From Halocaridina rubra (lineage: Eukaryota > Arthropoda > Malacostraca > Decapoda > Atyidae), in assembly GCA_037179515.1 (NCBI GenBank), contig JAXCGZ010000117.1:38501-102500 (forward strand): a stretch of DNA of 64,000 nucleotides, given 5' to 3'. The notes under the pieces were generated by a model. That model did not search any database, was not told where the DNA came from, and worked only from the letters and a program-made list of their open reading frames with translations. Within the stretch, counting starts at the first letter, position 1. Each line of letters begins with the position of its first letter. The position numbers were made by a program, and so were the translations under genes. This document shows, piece after piece, positions 28,263 through 40,177 of the stretch.

Positions 28263-28590
28263 TGTAAATACGCCACCCCATTAGCAGGAAGAATAATATT
28301 TGGAAACACCAAAATCCCATTTGCAAACCGCGGTTGTGTGACAGCACCATATAGCATATGTCTTCATTAACCACTGATCCAATATTTCCATATAGGAAAG
28401 TAGAGAGAGAAATTGAATAGGGAAGGATCATTTCGTTTTGATAATGATTAATTCTCTCTCTCAGGAATGAGCAACTATTCTTACTCAATATGAAAAGGAA
28501 ATAGAGGATGGACATAAAACAAAAAGCTAATTTTTTACAGTCATATGACTTAATGTAATAATTAGGTTCCATAATGGTAGATGTTTGAAA

Positions 28591-28748
<158 letters not shown>

Positions 28749-28809
28749 CTATAATATACTCCTGAAATATTAAAAATACTGTCCAGTACTGTATAACAAC
28801 AAATATGCA

Positions 28810-29289
28810 CTTCATTGGAAATAATTATATAGTAAAAAATACTGCACAGTACTTTACTAGAAAAACTGTAGGGTGTACACTATATCTGCCATGAATAGAA
28901 GTGTAGTCTTCAAATATCAATGCGATGGGCTTGGTGAATGTGGAAGCATTTTTGAATATATGAAAAGAAAAGTTTAGATGCAATGGAGACATATTGTTCA
29001 TCATGTTTGTTTTATTTTTTTATTTTTTTTATATAAAACCTCTACAGTTATTAAAAAGCACAGAAATCATTGTGTAAAGTACATGATGATTAGTGTACTG
29101 CATTTTATTTATTGATTTGTTTTTGCAAATTAACCTTTTCATTTTATATAAAATTATAAAAGTAAGAGAAAGCATATTAAGGTAAGTAATGATTAATCAC
29201 ACTTCACTGTATGCAAAATATTTTCAGTCTAATTGATTATTTTAAGAATCTTAGCTTTAATGTAAAGTCTTTGCAAATTAATTCAAACA
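28810..29289. repeat. 480-bp tandem segmental duplication, unit 1
   Basis: Starts CTTCATTGGAAATAATTATA. Matches the next 480 bases throughout, including GTGTAGTCTTCAAATATCAA, CATGATGATTAGTGTACTGC and GTAAGTAATGATTAATCACA. Confidence 0.92.
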
Positions 29290-29768
29290 CTTCATTGGAA
29301 ATAATTATACAGCAAAAATAGGGTACTGTACAATACTTAATTAGAAAAAATAGTGTGTACTCTGTATCTGCCATGAATAGAAGTGTAGTCTTCAAATATC
29401 AATACGATGGGCTTAGAGGGTATGGAAGCTTTTCTGGATATGTGAAGATAAAAGTTTAGATGCAATGGAGTTATGTTGTACATAATGTTAGTTTTACTTT
29501 TTAATCTTTTAATATAAACCTCTACAGGTATTAAAAAGCACACAAATCATTATGTAAGTACATGATGATTAGTGTACTGCATTTTATTTATTGATTTGTT
29601 TTTCTAAATTAACTTTTTCATATTATATAAAATCGTAAAGGTAAGAGAAAGCATACTAAGGTAAGTAATGATTAATCACAACTTACTGTATGCAAAATAT
29701 TATCAGTCTAATCGATTATTTTAATATTTTTAGCTTTAATATAAAGCCATAGCAAAGTAATTTCAAAC
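29290..29768. repeat. 480-bp tandem segmental duplication, unit 2
   Basis: Second unit, roughly 90 percent like the first by eye. Neither unit shows a protein-coding frame or transposon ends. Confidence 0.92.
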
Positions 29769-30135
29769 AAAATTAAAATTCAGCACTGCATTATATAGTG
29801 GGTGCTCTGCAATCTATTACCTTTAATAGAACAAATAAATTATATTGGTGAAGACTCATCATCATCACTGTCCTCCCTTTGTACTATAATGCTTTGGAGT
29901 CACCATGAAACTAGGTATTAAGGGATAAAGTTTCTGAAGTCATGAGAAGGCTACTTTGCGGCAGGCTGACGCATATTCAAATACAAGAACAAAGCGAAAA
30001 GCTAATACGCATGGCTGAGGTGACAAAAATTCAACCGAAAGTATCATGAAAATGTTAATTCCTTTTCTGGTAGAGAATATAAACATTTAAACAATAAAAA
30101 TAACATTAGATTCATATTTACATCAAACATATATA

Positions 30136-30319
30136 GGAGCAAGTAAGATAACAACTCCCAGTACATTAAATAAACCCCATTATTGTTAGGTAAGGTTAGC
30201 TTAGGTTAGTACGGGCTTGGTTAGGCATTAAATTAATCTAATCTAACTCAACTTAACCTAACCTTGCCTATCCACGTACAGGTTATTAAATGTACTGGGA
30301 GTCGTTCTTACTTAATTCC
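30136..30319. mobile_element. Inverted-repeat MITE, family M, copy 2
   Basis: Left end GGAGCAAGTAAGATAACAAC, right end ...CTTACTTAATTCC, with CTCCCAGTACATTAAATAAA on the left and AAATGTACTGGGAGTCG on the right and inner GTTAGGTAAGG / CCTAACCTTGCC arms. The flanks ACATATATA (30127-30135) and ATATATATA (30320-30328) match at eight of nine bases, which fits the 9-bp duplication seen for copy 1 but is weak in TA-rich DNA. Confidence 0.75.
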
Positions 30320-30450
<131 letters not shown>

Positions 30451-30893
30451 TAACCCCTCGTTTATCGCGGGGGTTCGGTTCCGGGATGGGCCGCGATAGG
30501 TGAATTTCTGCGAAGTAGGATCACCCTATATACATAGGTATTTTACATTTATATTTATCTTTACTGTATAAACCCTCCCTGCACTGTTAAAAAACCACCC
30601 TCTACTTTATTAATAACAGCGTGCAAGCGTAAATTTATATGAAAGTGATAGGTAAACTTACCGTGAATGAGGTGATGATGACGTGACATACTCATATACA
30701 TAGCTATTTTACATTTATTTTTACCTTTACTGTATAAACCCTCCCTGCACTGTTAAAAAAACCACCCTTTATTTTATAAATAACAGCATACAAGCGTAAG
30801 TTTATATGAACGTGATAGGTATACTTACCGTGAATGAGGTGGTGATGATGTGCATAGACTCCATAAGAAATTATCCTGCAGCCAATGACAGCT

Positions 30894-32658
30894 TTATGGC
30901 TGCTTTTTGCGAGAGAAGAACATGGTAATGGGGAGTTGCTGTCGCTGTTCCTTCTCTTGTTGGAAGATGGTCTTGTAAGGAATCATGGCATCGTCAAGAA
31001 GATTGCAGAAGGTCACTGAACAAACCATATTATCATTATGTTCTTGAGAGAGTTGTTGGACTGCTTTCACATATTCATACATGGCTGCCAGACGTTCGAG
31101 TGTAAGGCCAGGTTCTTCGATTTCTGCGTGCGTTTCCTCTGGTTGTTCTTCTTCCTCTTCTTTGCTTGTTGATATTGTCATTTCCTCCAAGTCTTCATCA
31201 GTCAAAGGCAGCGAGTGGCAGTCGATCAGTTCATTCACATCTTCGTGAGTCATATCTTTAAAGCCTTCTCCTCCTAGTAATGCAGCCAACTTCACAACTT
31301 TCGCAACTGTCGAGTTATGCACTTCGTCAGGAGTGAATCCCTTGTAGTCGTAGATAACTTTGGGCCACAATTTCTCCCAGCTGGCATTGATTGTGGCTGG
31401 CTTCATCTCATTGATTGCATTCTGAATAATTTGAAGGCATGTAGCAATCGTGTAATTACGCCAGTAAGTCCTCATTGAGAATTCTTTGTCCGAATCCATG
31501 GATTCAACCAGGTTCGCTAGGGCATTTCGTGTGTAGAGGGCCTTGAACGCATGAATAATGCCTTGATCCATAGGCTGAATCAGTGTTGTTGTATTCGGTG
31601 GAAGGAACTCTTCTTGAACACCGTCATATTCAAGATTAGTTGCATGGCCACCAGCATTATCCATCAAAAGGACTAAATTCAAGGCCTATTTCCGCACGAT
31701 AAATTTTTACCTAAGGGATAAAGCATTGGTGAAACCAGTCCGATGTGAAGCTTTTCGTGATCCAGGCCTTAGGGTTATGCTTCCAATACACTGGCAGCAG
31801 ATTCTTATTCTTATTCTTCAAAGCCCTAGGGTTCTTTGACTTGTAGATAAGCCCGGGCTTTAACATGACGCCCGCAGCATTCCCGCACATGATGAGGGTA
31901 ACGCGGTCATTGTGCGCTTTAAATCTCGGGGCTTTAGCTTCTTTCTTGAAGAGAAAAGTGCGAGACATCATTCTCTTCCAAAATAACCCAGTCTCATCCA
32001 TGTTAAACACTTGCTCAGGAGCATATTCCCCTTCTGCGATAATTTTCTTAAAATCTTTGTTCACAATCTTCAGCTGCAGCTGTATCTACAGAGATAGCTT
32101 CACCATAAACCAAAATGCACTTTAGGCAATAGCGTTTTTGAAATATGGTGAACCATCCCTTGCTTGCCACGAACAATTGTTTCCTCGGTGGAGAATCGCT
32201 GGAGGGTCCTGGTTGTGGTCGTCGATATCTTCAACTCTCTCCTCCTCTCCACGGTCGCCACTGTCATCGTCGGGTTCATTTGCAGCGAATGTATCATACA
32301 GCTTCTTCGCCTTTGTTTGTATGATATTGGTGTCTATGCTGATGTTCTTCTTTCTGCAATCAGCAATCCACAGGGCAGCAGATTCCATCCGCATTATTAT
32401 CTTATTGCGGGGTGTTATGACCCTCTTCGCTGTTTTACTAAATCAAATAGTCGCTGTTTTCCTGATATTTGCCTCATCCTTTTTGATGTAGCAAGCAGTA
32501 GATTCGTTGAGGCTAAAATGGCGACTGATATCCGCAAACCTTCTTTCTTCTTTCAGCACATCTAACAGTTTTACCTTATCTGTCATGGTTAACATCTTCC
32601 TTTGCCGCTTAGGCTCACTACCAGAAGCCTTAGTAGATGAAGGACGCTTGGGAGGCAT
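30894..32658 (-). pseudogene. Tigger transposase (full-length but broken)
   Basis: Minus strand, about 590 codons. The start MPPKRPSSTKASGSEPKRQR at 32658 is followed by a CENP-B/pogo-type helix-turn-helix region (KVKLLDVLKEERRFADISRH). A second DNA-binding helix region follows with KIIMRMESAALWIADC. The DDE core is present in pieces: FNMDETGLFWKRM (first Asp), LLMDNAGGHATNLEYDGVQ (second Asp) and LIQPMDQGII (third Asp). An acidic tail ends at RKKQP. An in-frame TGA near 32441, frameshifts around 32060-32120 and another near 31690 break it. Its sequence closely follows the copy at 1-776. Confidence 0.9.
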
Positions 32659-32893
32659 TGCAGAGGTTGAAATACGTGAGTAAAAAAAATCGCAAGCACA
32701 ACGTATTAAGAAGCACAACGCGAACGGTGCACATGTGAGTTAGACTGAATGAGTGAGGCGAGACAATGGAAGATGGTGGGAGAACCAAGCTTCAATCAAA
32801 AAAGCCAATCAAACCCCATGATACAGATCATACAGAAAAACAATAATGTGATCTGTCGCCTCCCACCCTTTCAGGCAATAGCATCCCATGAAC

Positions 32894-33480
32894 TATCTCA
32901 CGTAAATGCGAGCCTTTGCATTTTCCAAGACGCCAATACAGTGTACGCCATCGTACAGTACTTCACATGGTGCAATACTGTGACTTATAAGTTTAAATTT
33001 ATGTTTTTTACTATTTTTTACTGTTTTATTACTCTTAGGCTAGGAAAAACCGGTACTTTTTTTATCAATAAAATAATGAAAATTTTGGAAATTTAAATAA
33101 GCACTACCTCACGTAGGTGCGACCCTTTTCGTTTTCCGAAACGCAGATACCGGTATCGTATTTTACATGGTGCAACACTGTGAGTATTTATGTTTTTTAC
33201 TATTTTTTACTGTTTTATTATTCTTAGGCTAAGAAATAAATTTTCTTATCAAGAAAAAATGAAAATACTGGAAATTTTAATATATGCTAGCTCAAGTAGG
33301 TGCAACCCTTTGCATATCCCGAAACGCCGATATCGGTATCGTACTTTCTATGGTGCAGAGTTACATGTAATATATGTTTTTTACAATTTCTTACTGTTTC
33401 ATTCTTCTTAGGCTGGGAAATACATTTTTTTTATCAATAAAATAATGAAAAAAATGTTCAATAAAATAATGAAAATACTG
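32894..33480 (-). repeat. Three tandem repeats in the Tigger 5' non-coding region
   Basis: Three diverged units start at about 32894, 33104 and 33287. Each has a CTCACGTARGTGCRACCCTTT-like start, a GCCGATATCGGTATCGTA-like block, CATGGTGCAACACTGTGA, TTTTTTACTATTTTTTACTG and a TTATCAATAAAATAATGAAA end. They lie between the transposase start and the right terminal repeat, so they could be subterminal binding sites or a promoter array; that is inference. Confidence 0.85.
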
Positions 33481-33608
33481 AAAATTTTAATTTTTTAATA
33501 TTTTAATATTCTCTCATATACTCAGAAAAAAAAAATAAACGCCAAAAAAAAAAACACAATGCACTGAATTCGCAATAGGTGAACCGCGATACAGCGAGGG
33601 GTCACGTG

Positions 33609-33618
33609 TATATATATA

Positions 33619-33702
<84 letters not shown>
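33609..33702. repeat. (TA)n microsatellite
   Basis: TA tract on the outer side of the right Tigger end, with one TATTAT slip. Confidence 0.97.
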
Positions 33703-33706
<4 letters not shown>

Positions 33707-34290
33707 TGCATTACATCATGATATGCACTATTGTATAAGTGCAGGCATTTCTTTTATTTTTCATGGAAGTGCTCCTCTAACACCTACTTATATCCTTTAT
33801 GTCTTGCAGCAGTTTAGGATTTATTCTTTTACTCACTGATCTTCGGAATACCATACATGGAAATGGACTTATGAGGAAAGTTAACTAGTGCATTAGTGTA
33901 TAATAAAAATTATTCAGAAATATGGTTTACAGAAAATCCCACCTCAACAGTTGATACAGTACAGTACTATGTAAATGTAGAAAAGACTATAATGCAGACT
34001 AAGAACACAGACCCATAGTACAAAATAGAAATATTTATTAACTGTAATACGTGTGCATTCCAAAATCTCTCTGCAATATACATAAATTTCTTAAATGTAA
34101 ATATTGTGAAAAAAAATAAGACTAACTATTCAAAGAAACTGGGCTGACACTCGATGTACTTCACGAACACGAAAAAATCATTGACTTGCAATAATAGCCA
34201 AGTTAGGTGTGATGATGCTGTTGGAGTAATTAAGCGATTTCTGAGGGCTGAGATGGTAGCTAATTCTTTGGGAAAAAGCACAGTAGCTGG
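33703..34290. other. AT-rich intergenic DNA, nothing recognised
   Basis: No gene or repeat family recognised. Confidence 0.6.
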
Positions 34291-34395
<105 letters not shown>

Positions 34396-34444
34396 TGTTT
34401 TGTTCACGAAGTTGAACTTGCGCACTCCTGTATTTTCCTAACAG

Positions 34445-34660
34445 TGCTACCGGGAGAGAGCACCATGTTTGTAAGTTTCCATCTCCGAGTCGGTCTCCTT
34501 CTTTTAGTCATTAACACTTATCATACTTGTCCTTAAAACTACGGTTACAGATAGACTTTACTACTTCCTTGCTTGGCGAAATCCAATCATCATTTATTCT
34601 TACATTATGCTTCCTTGAATCCTGCAAAGTTTTCTTACAGGATTTTCTTCCTCTGCCAAG
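34445..34660 (-). mobile_element. CR1-like element copy I: diverged 3' fragment
   Basis: Aligns with the minus-strand 3' ends of the other copies: CGGGAGAGAGCACCA for CGGGAAAGAGCCCAA, ACTTATCATACTTGTCCTTA, AACTACGGTTACAGATAGAC, then CTACTTCCTTGCTTGGCGAA. Several indels mark it as old. Only the last ORF2 codons and the 3' UTR are represented. Confidence 0.7.
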
Positions 34661-35029
34661 ACCAAGAGGAAATGGTGTTCTGACTTCTGTACACGTTCCT
34701 ATAAAGGATGTGAGTTATTAAAGCAGTCAGTTGCTGTTAACCCAAACTCTGTTAAAGTCTCTGTCCTCAATTTAATATAATCTGTGATTGTACATAGTGT
34801 TTCTGTATTATAGTTAAGGTGGTTCCTAGTGTTGCATTTCTGGATCATTCCCTAGTGAGTATTTACTCTAGTTTGTTTTTTGTTTCTCTGTTTTGTGTGC
34901 AGGTGTGACTTTCAAACAGCTAAAATGGTAACTATTCTAATTACATAAAGTGTAAAGTGAATTTAGTGAAAGAATATAGTACATATTGGTTGGTTATATC
35001 AAGTAAATATCAAGGAATTTATGGAACTT

Positions 35030-35640
35030 TTTCACTGGCGACAAGGATTAAAATTATGATCAAGAAAGGATTATGATAGAGTGTTGGTTAGGAAACTTTT
35101 TTTTTTTAATTTACGTTGGCGTCACCATGTCCAGTTTACATTGCTCATACTGATGCTATTAATTATTCTGACGAGTCACTGCAAAAATTTTGCAACCTAC
35201 TGCTGCAGAATAGAAGTATTATGTTCAGCATATAGTTTAGCTGCGGAGAAAAGATTGTCGGCTTTCCTAACCAAAGTGGGCTCCAACGTTTTTGCCCTAG
35301 CAAAAAGCTTCATAGCTCCTAAAGACCCAGCTACTTTCACTTATGCAGAAATCTTAAAGCAATAGAACACACTCGTGACTTTGGGACCCAACTTGGTGAT
35401 TTGCTCTGTGGCTTCTTTGTGACTTGCATGGTTAATGATGGCACTCAACCTTTATTATTAACAGAGACACAGCTCACTTTCCATAGGGCCGTTGACATAG
35501 CCACTGCACAAGAAGTGGCTTTTTCTGGCATGCAGATGGGTGGGGGGAAGAGCCTACCGTTTTTAAATGTACGGACAAGTGATTATTTCAAGCTAATCTA
35601 CTCAACGTACTTCTGGTCAACAACATAAAAAGAAGAGATC
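35030..35640 (+). pseudogene. Ty3/gypsy-type gag remnant with possible primer-binding leader
   Basis: A TTTTTCACTGGCGACAAGGA leader at 35028-35047 resembles the region just after the 5' LTR in gypsy elements. Then a gag N-terminal block, KRLSAFLTKVGSNVFALAKS with APKDPATFTYAEIL (35237-35365), and after a stop and an apparent internal deletion a block FGTQLGDLLCGFFV ... LTFHRAVDIATAQEVA (about 35380-35520), typical of the gag capsid C-terminal half. The frame changes at least twice. No protease or RT follows before the MITE at 35638. The LTR itself is not defined. Confidence 0.62.
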
Positions 35641-35780
35641 ACGCAAGGATAACGATTCCCAGTACATTAAATATCCCAGTAAATTGTTGGATTTGATTAG
35701 ATTAGCATATACAGTATTAGGTTAGGCATCAACATTACCTAATCTACCCCAACAATTTAGTGTGTTAAAGAGCTCCCCCT
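35638..35780. mobile_element. Inverted-repeat MITE, family M, copy 3 (right arm lost)
   Basis: Left arm ATCACGCAAGGATAACGATT with CCCAGTACATTAAATATCCC and inner TGTTGGATTTGATTAG; the inner right part CTAATCTACCCCAACAATTT is present, but the outer right arm diverges into GTGTTAAAGAGCTCC. Confidence 0.68.
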
Positions 35781-36137
35781 TGGGGTGCTGGCATCCCAAT
35801 TTAAAAAACGCTTCTGTAAAGAAAATGGAATTATTAATGGATGCCGTAAGAATTTAGATTTATTTTTATAAACTTTTTATTTGTATAATTATGATTAGTT
35901 GTTTGTTGTACACAGACACTGGACATTCGGGAAAGTTTCTTTAAATAGTTCTGGATTTGAACTAATAATCCAGAATCTGAATTTCAGATAAAAACTTAGC
36001 AGGAGGGTCTGCCCCTCTCTTTTTCCTCTCTTACTTTATTTAATTTTCGTGATTTTCCCTCCAATTCCCTAATATCCTTAATCTCCTCCCCCATTGTTCC
36101 CCTCCTATCCCATCCCATCCTAAAAAAAAAAAAATAG

Positions 36138-36911
36138 GTGAGAATGGAAGGTTGTGGAAATTGAATCAGTTGCTATTTGCGAATGATACTGTTGTACTGG
36201 TGGCTGATACTAAGAATGAACTGAATCATTTGGTGACTGAGTTTGTTTGGGTATGTGAAAGAAGGAAGTTGTGAGTGAATATTGGTAAAAGTAATGTCAT
36301 GTGATGCAGGAGTGTTAATGTTGACAGACTGAATGTAGGGGTGAATGGGGAGTTATTTGAAGAATTTGAGAGTTTTATGTATCTGGGGTCACATATATCA
36401 AGGAGTGATTGAGTGGATGCAGAGATAAGTCATAGAATAAAGGAAGCAAGTAAATGTCTAGGTGGGTTAAAAAGCGTAATGAGCAAAAGATATTTGGGAA
36501 TGAATGCAAAGAGAAGGATATATGAACGTCTGATTGTGCCGACAGCACTGTATAGAGTAGAGACTTTGAATACATGAGAGGATGAATGAAACAAATTGAA
36601 TGTAATGGAGATGAGGTGTTTGAGAAGCATGATTGGTGTATCAAGAATAGATAGAGTAAGAAATGAGGATGTCAGGCAGAGAACAGGTGTTGAAAAGAAG
36701 CTGTCGTGGACACATGGAAAGGATAAGTGGAGAACGAATATTGGAGAGAGTGTGGAGTGCAGAAGTGAATGAAGTTAGGTCAAGAGGAAGACCTAGAATA
36801 AGACGCATGAATGGCGTGGAATGGGCCCTGAATCCACGTGGAATGTCATTGGAACAGGGAGGAGAGCTTGCAAGAGATAAGAATGAGTGGAGGAAGATTG
36901 TATATAGGTGA
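36138..36911 (+). pseudogene. RTE-like element copy 2: RT C-terminal half (decayed)
   Basis: Starts LNQLLFANDTVVLVADTKNE (the catalytic FADD has become FAND), then the post-RT blocks GVNGELFEEFESFMYLGSHI, KSVMSKRYLGMNAKRRIYER, LIVPTALYRVETLNT and, after frame changes, SRGRPRIRRMNGVEWALNPR with ARDKNEWRKIVYR and a stop at 36909-36911. These match the C-terminal part of the antisense element at 9.3-10.2 kb. It has several stop codons and frameshifts and is 5'-truncated near an A-run at 36122. Confidence 0.75.
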
Positions 36912-37205
36912 CACGGCCCAAAGGGGTATCTCGCATCTGCTGGCTCAATGAACTGAGATGAAAGAATGTGAGGGGAGTTGCCATGTGATGAAGTGATGGG
37001 GATAAACCAGCTGTGGCTGTCGGACCTCATTATAGAATATCCTTGTTAGCCTACCTTGTGGGTGACCCAAGCAAAGTGGAAGGGGGGGGAAATGTGGCAC
37101 CCTTTTATCCCCAAGGAGCTAAGAGGAATGGTTTAGGTATGTGTGGATCGTAGTGAATGTGTTTTTCTTGGATCGGCCACCGCCCTTACAAGGGGGAATG
37201 AGGCC
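36912..37205 (+). mobile_element. RTE-like element copy 2: 3' UTR
   Basis: Follows the stop directly. Contains AAATGTGGCACCCTTTTATC and the CCAAGGAGCTAAGAGG block, which recurs at 18851-18980. Confidence 0.55.
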
Positions 37206-37884
37206 AGGTATATATGTATGTTGAATATAGAATATATTATTCTTTTTATTAAGTAGATTATAGTACTTTGCCTTTTTACTTTGTTTAGTATTGTTTTTGG
37301 CTTGTGTTTCTTGTGGTTTTGTTTCAGACCGGAGTTATGAATAAATAAACTCAATTTTACGTAGGGTATTATTGAAAATCCCTATAATTCCAATAACACA
37401 TTATATGACAGTGGCAACAAGATAAAAATCACCGTATGTGCTTTGTGTTTTTATGTTTTAAACAGTGTTTTTCAGATGTAAATATAAATTTATAAAATTC
37501 TATTTTATAGACTTCGCAGTGACCACGTCTGTGCCTTAATTACTCTCTATCTATGGGACCCTGGCTCGACATAAGTATTATTATATAATTTAGTTTTATT
37601 TAAAAATGTCATAATCACAGCAGACGAAAATTGATTCAATTGACCATAGAAATATGAAATCTGAGGTGTAGTTTATGATGATTTGGGTAAATTTTGGCCA
37701 TAATAATATTACTGAAAATTAAAAAAAGAAAAACAGTTTGCTGGTATCTCTGGGTTGTGAAACCTATAGTATTCTAACTTACCTATGTGTGCTTCACATG
37801 TCACGTGAGAAGTCTTTTAATGATTTACTTAAACTGTTAAAAGGATATTTCATTATTATAAAATCTCATATGACGGAGATGTGA

Positions 37885-38310
37885 TTAAATTTCAAAAACT
37901 GAAAAAAAAAGTCTGGCGAGAGTCTATGCAACCTTTATGCTGACCTGGAAACTCTTGCATGATATTTTAACTTTGGAGACCAGTTTGATGCCCGGCTACG
38001 TGACCAGATGTTTATGGCCATTGACAGAGAAGTATATTTTCTGAACTTGCCAGATGAGAACTTAAATGATGATGTTCGCTGCCACTCTTGAGCATATTTT
38101 AAATTTTCAATAGGCTTTCTGTAGTGAAAAATACCAACAGAATTTAATGCTATACAGTTGAAATCGTCTACTGCTAGGAAATATGTTAGATGCTGACATT
38201 TGTGGTTACCTACATTGTAGTGAGGACTGTAGATTATCTCACTTGACCTGTTTAATATTCAAAAGCACCTGAAACAAGTCTGTCATTTTAAAAAGGAATG
38301 TAACAGGAGT
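37885..38310 (+). pseudogene. Gypsy gag C-terminal part and degenerate zinc knuckle
   Basis: Frame pieces give FGDQFDARLRDQMFMAIDRE and FLNLPDENLNDDV, which match the capsid C-terminal region 'LRDQ...GI...LL...LT', then ICGYLHCSEDCRLSHLTC and, in another frame, a HFKKECNR end. This resembles the two-knuckle nucleocapsid of gypsy gag with lost cysteines. Not functional. Confidence 0.58.
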
Positions 38311-38411
38311 CCTAAAAGTTCTCATACTCGGTGGGACCATAGCATGATCCATACGAATGATCGTTCAGACAACTGTCAAAAAAGACGAAAGACAAAAAGA
38401 AAAAGAAGGCC

Positions 38412-38850
38412 ATGTTTAAAGTTGCAATCGCTGAAGAGGATGGCAATATCAGTCTCCTCCTGAGTCTGACAGACATTGTTGCTTTCGAGGATGAAGATAG
38501 TTTATTCATTGCAAAAGATGCTGCTTCTGTAGGAAGGAAAATTGTTTTAAATTTAAATGGAAAGGAATTCCGTCTGAAGTGGACAGTGGTTGCAGAGTCT
38601 TTATCTTAGGTTGTCAGTGGGTCCAAAGTGTGCGGCCTTGTGGTAAAACGCGCAAAGCTTATAACAATGGAAATGTCAGTTATTGGAAAAGTGTATGGAA
38701 GTGTTGACTACAATAACTTTTGCATCAAAAAAGGTTTTTATGTAGTTGAATATAATAATCCCACTCGGTGTGGTGCAGATTTAATGTCCAAGATTGGCAT
38801 TGCTTTAGTTGGAGTATTAACACTGTATTGGACGTTAAAAGGCAAGTAGA
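38412..38850 (+). pseudogene. Gypsy protease-like remnant
   Basis: The open frame 38412-38609 has KIVLNLNGKEFRLKWTVVAE, where active gypsy proteases have a short strand followed by the catalytic DTGA; here the Asp-Thr-Gly is gone. A downstream piece, VVEYNNPTRCGADLMSKIGI, fits the C-terminal protease region. The assignment rests mainly on position between gag and RT. Confidence 0.5.
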
Positions 38851-38859
38851 TAATTATGT

Positions 38860-39350
38860 AATTGGCCCGAAAATACCTGTTTCAAGCATAGTAGCTAAAG
38901 TTCATCGTAAAAGTCGTGCAGTACCTAAGTTTCAGAAAAGAAGAACTGTGCCATTCCACTATAAAAAAAAAAAAAACTAGTGGAAGATGCTTTGGGACAG
39001 TTGGTTGCTCAAGACATTATTTAGCCAATATGTTCTACTGACTAGGCAGCGCCTATTGTTCCAGTTTTGAAGGCTGATAAAAAAAAAAAAAAATCACGAG
39101 AATCTGAAGTTATTTTAAATACCTAAGTCATTATGTAGCATGTAAAAAAATCCCATTTCCAAAGGTGGATGATATCCTAGCCATGCCTGGCAAGAGTAAT
39201 ATCTTTCCTGAAATTGATCTCAAGAATGCCTACTTACAAGTGCCAGTTGACGATGAGTCAGATCTTGTAATAAATACCCATAAAGGACTCTTTAATTATA
39301 AAAGGCTCCATTTTGGCCTTGCTTGCAAATGATCACCTGCCGTTTTTCAA
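38860..39350 (+). pseudogene. Gypsy reverse transcriptase, N-terminal part (broken)
   Basis: Pieces in different frames: KFQKRRTVPFHYKK, LVEDALGQLVAQDI, then the fingers/palm part KIPFPKVDDILAMPGKSN and IFPEIDLKNAYLQVPVDDES (motif with the first catalytic Asp) and THKGLFNYKRLHFGLACK followed by a TGA. Insertions of A-runs near 38960 and 39080 shift the frame. The YxDD motif is absent because the sequence switches to LTR-like DNA after about 39350. Confidence 0.85.
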
Positions 39351-39425
39351 GGTTTTTATAGTATTGATTTTGGCTTTGCTCTTTTCTTGTTTTGATTCAG
39401 ACCGGAGTTACGAAAAAATAAACTC

Positions 39426-39895
39426 CTTAATAGCAATAACAATTTTCATGATAGATGCAATTCCTCTCTTAAGAGGAATGATATTGCTGCAAGGCTTCCT
39501 TGTGAATCTTTCTTGTTTTAAGGCTCTGCGCTTTGCAAACACTGGGACTGTATGATCCTTATGAAAATCTATATCCAAGGGACAAAAAAGAAAGCCCAAG
39601 TATTAACCATGCAAGATGTTTATTAAAAAAGAAAAAGAGTAACTTTGAAAAGATAATGGTGTTTTTCCACTGAGCAACCAATATTCCTTCATCTCCTTCA
39701 CCTTACCTTGGTCCTCAGTCTTTTTGCATGGTATTTAATTAAGGCACACCATTCAGAAGTAGAAATGACGAAAGAAAAAAGTAAGCTCTTAAGAGATACA
39801 AAAAGGTAATAAAAATTTCTAAGTTATTCTATAAAAGAGTTTGTGGGGGGTATGTGATTATATTCATTCATGTGTATTTTCTTATATTAGCATGA
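39426..39895. other. Unassigned DNA right of the gypsy remnant
   Basis: No gene, repeat family or element end recognised. Confidence 0.5.
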
Positions 39896-39897
39896 TC

Positions 39898-40085
39898 CAT
39901 TTTACGTTACGGCCTCCCTTTGCTGATAAGGGCTAGGACGGTACCTTCTTTTGAAGGACTTTGGTTTTGGCAGTACGAGCATTACCCAGAAGGAATGCCT
40001 TTTCTAACCTCAGACCATGGCGGGTCTTGAACCGACAACCTCCCGGACAGAGTGGTCACATTTTCCCGGTACCAGCTGTCCATTG
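39898..40085 (-). repeat. tRNA-derived SINE, family A, copy 1
   Basis: On the minus strand the tRNA-like head has AGCTGGTACCGGGAAAATGT and, about 35 bases on, a clear B box GGTTCAAGACC. The body includes (+ strand) AAGGGCTAGGACGGTA and TTCTTTTGAAGGACTT and ends in a TTTTACGTTACGGCCTCCCT block. Related copies: 43636-43800 and 53417-53612. Confidence 0.72.
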
Positions 40086-40177
40086 CTATCCTACTCCTGA
40101 AGGTCTGTTAGACTTAAAAAGGACTGTCCTGGACAACTCGATGGTAAAGTCTTCCTTCAGTTACGGATCCACTTCTA

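Larger units (their letters stand above)
37285..39425 (+). mobile_element. Ty3/gypsy element remnant with LTR fragments at both ends
   Basis: A matching pair of sequences bounds this region: 37285-37350 and 39359-39425 both run GTATTGRTTTTGGCTT..., TTTTGRTTCAGACCGGAGTTA and AAATAAACTC. I read them as the 3' parts of the 5' and 3' LTRs. A GACAGTGGCAACAAGATAAA leader at 37408 follows the first. Between them lie gag, zinc-knuckle, protease-like and RT pieces in order. The second LTR piece begins right after the start of the RT domain, so most of RT, RNase H and integrase has been lost. Confidence 0.65.

Noticed and set aside
36375..37030. Minus-strand open frames of 63-129 codons
   Set aside because: They are shadows of the decayed RTE-like fragment on the + strand.
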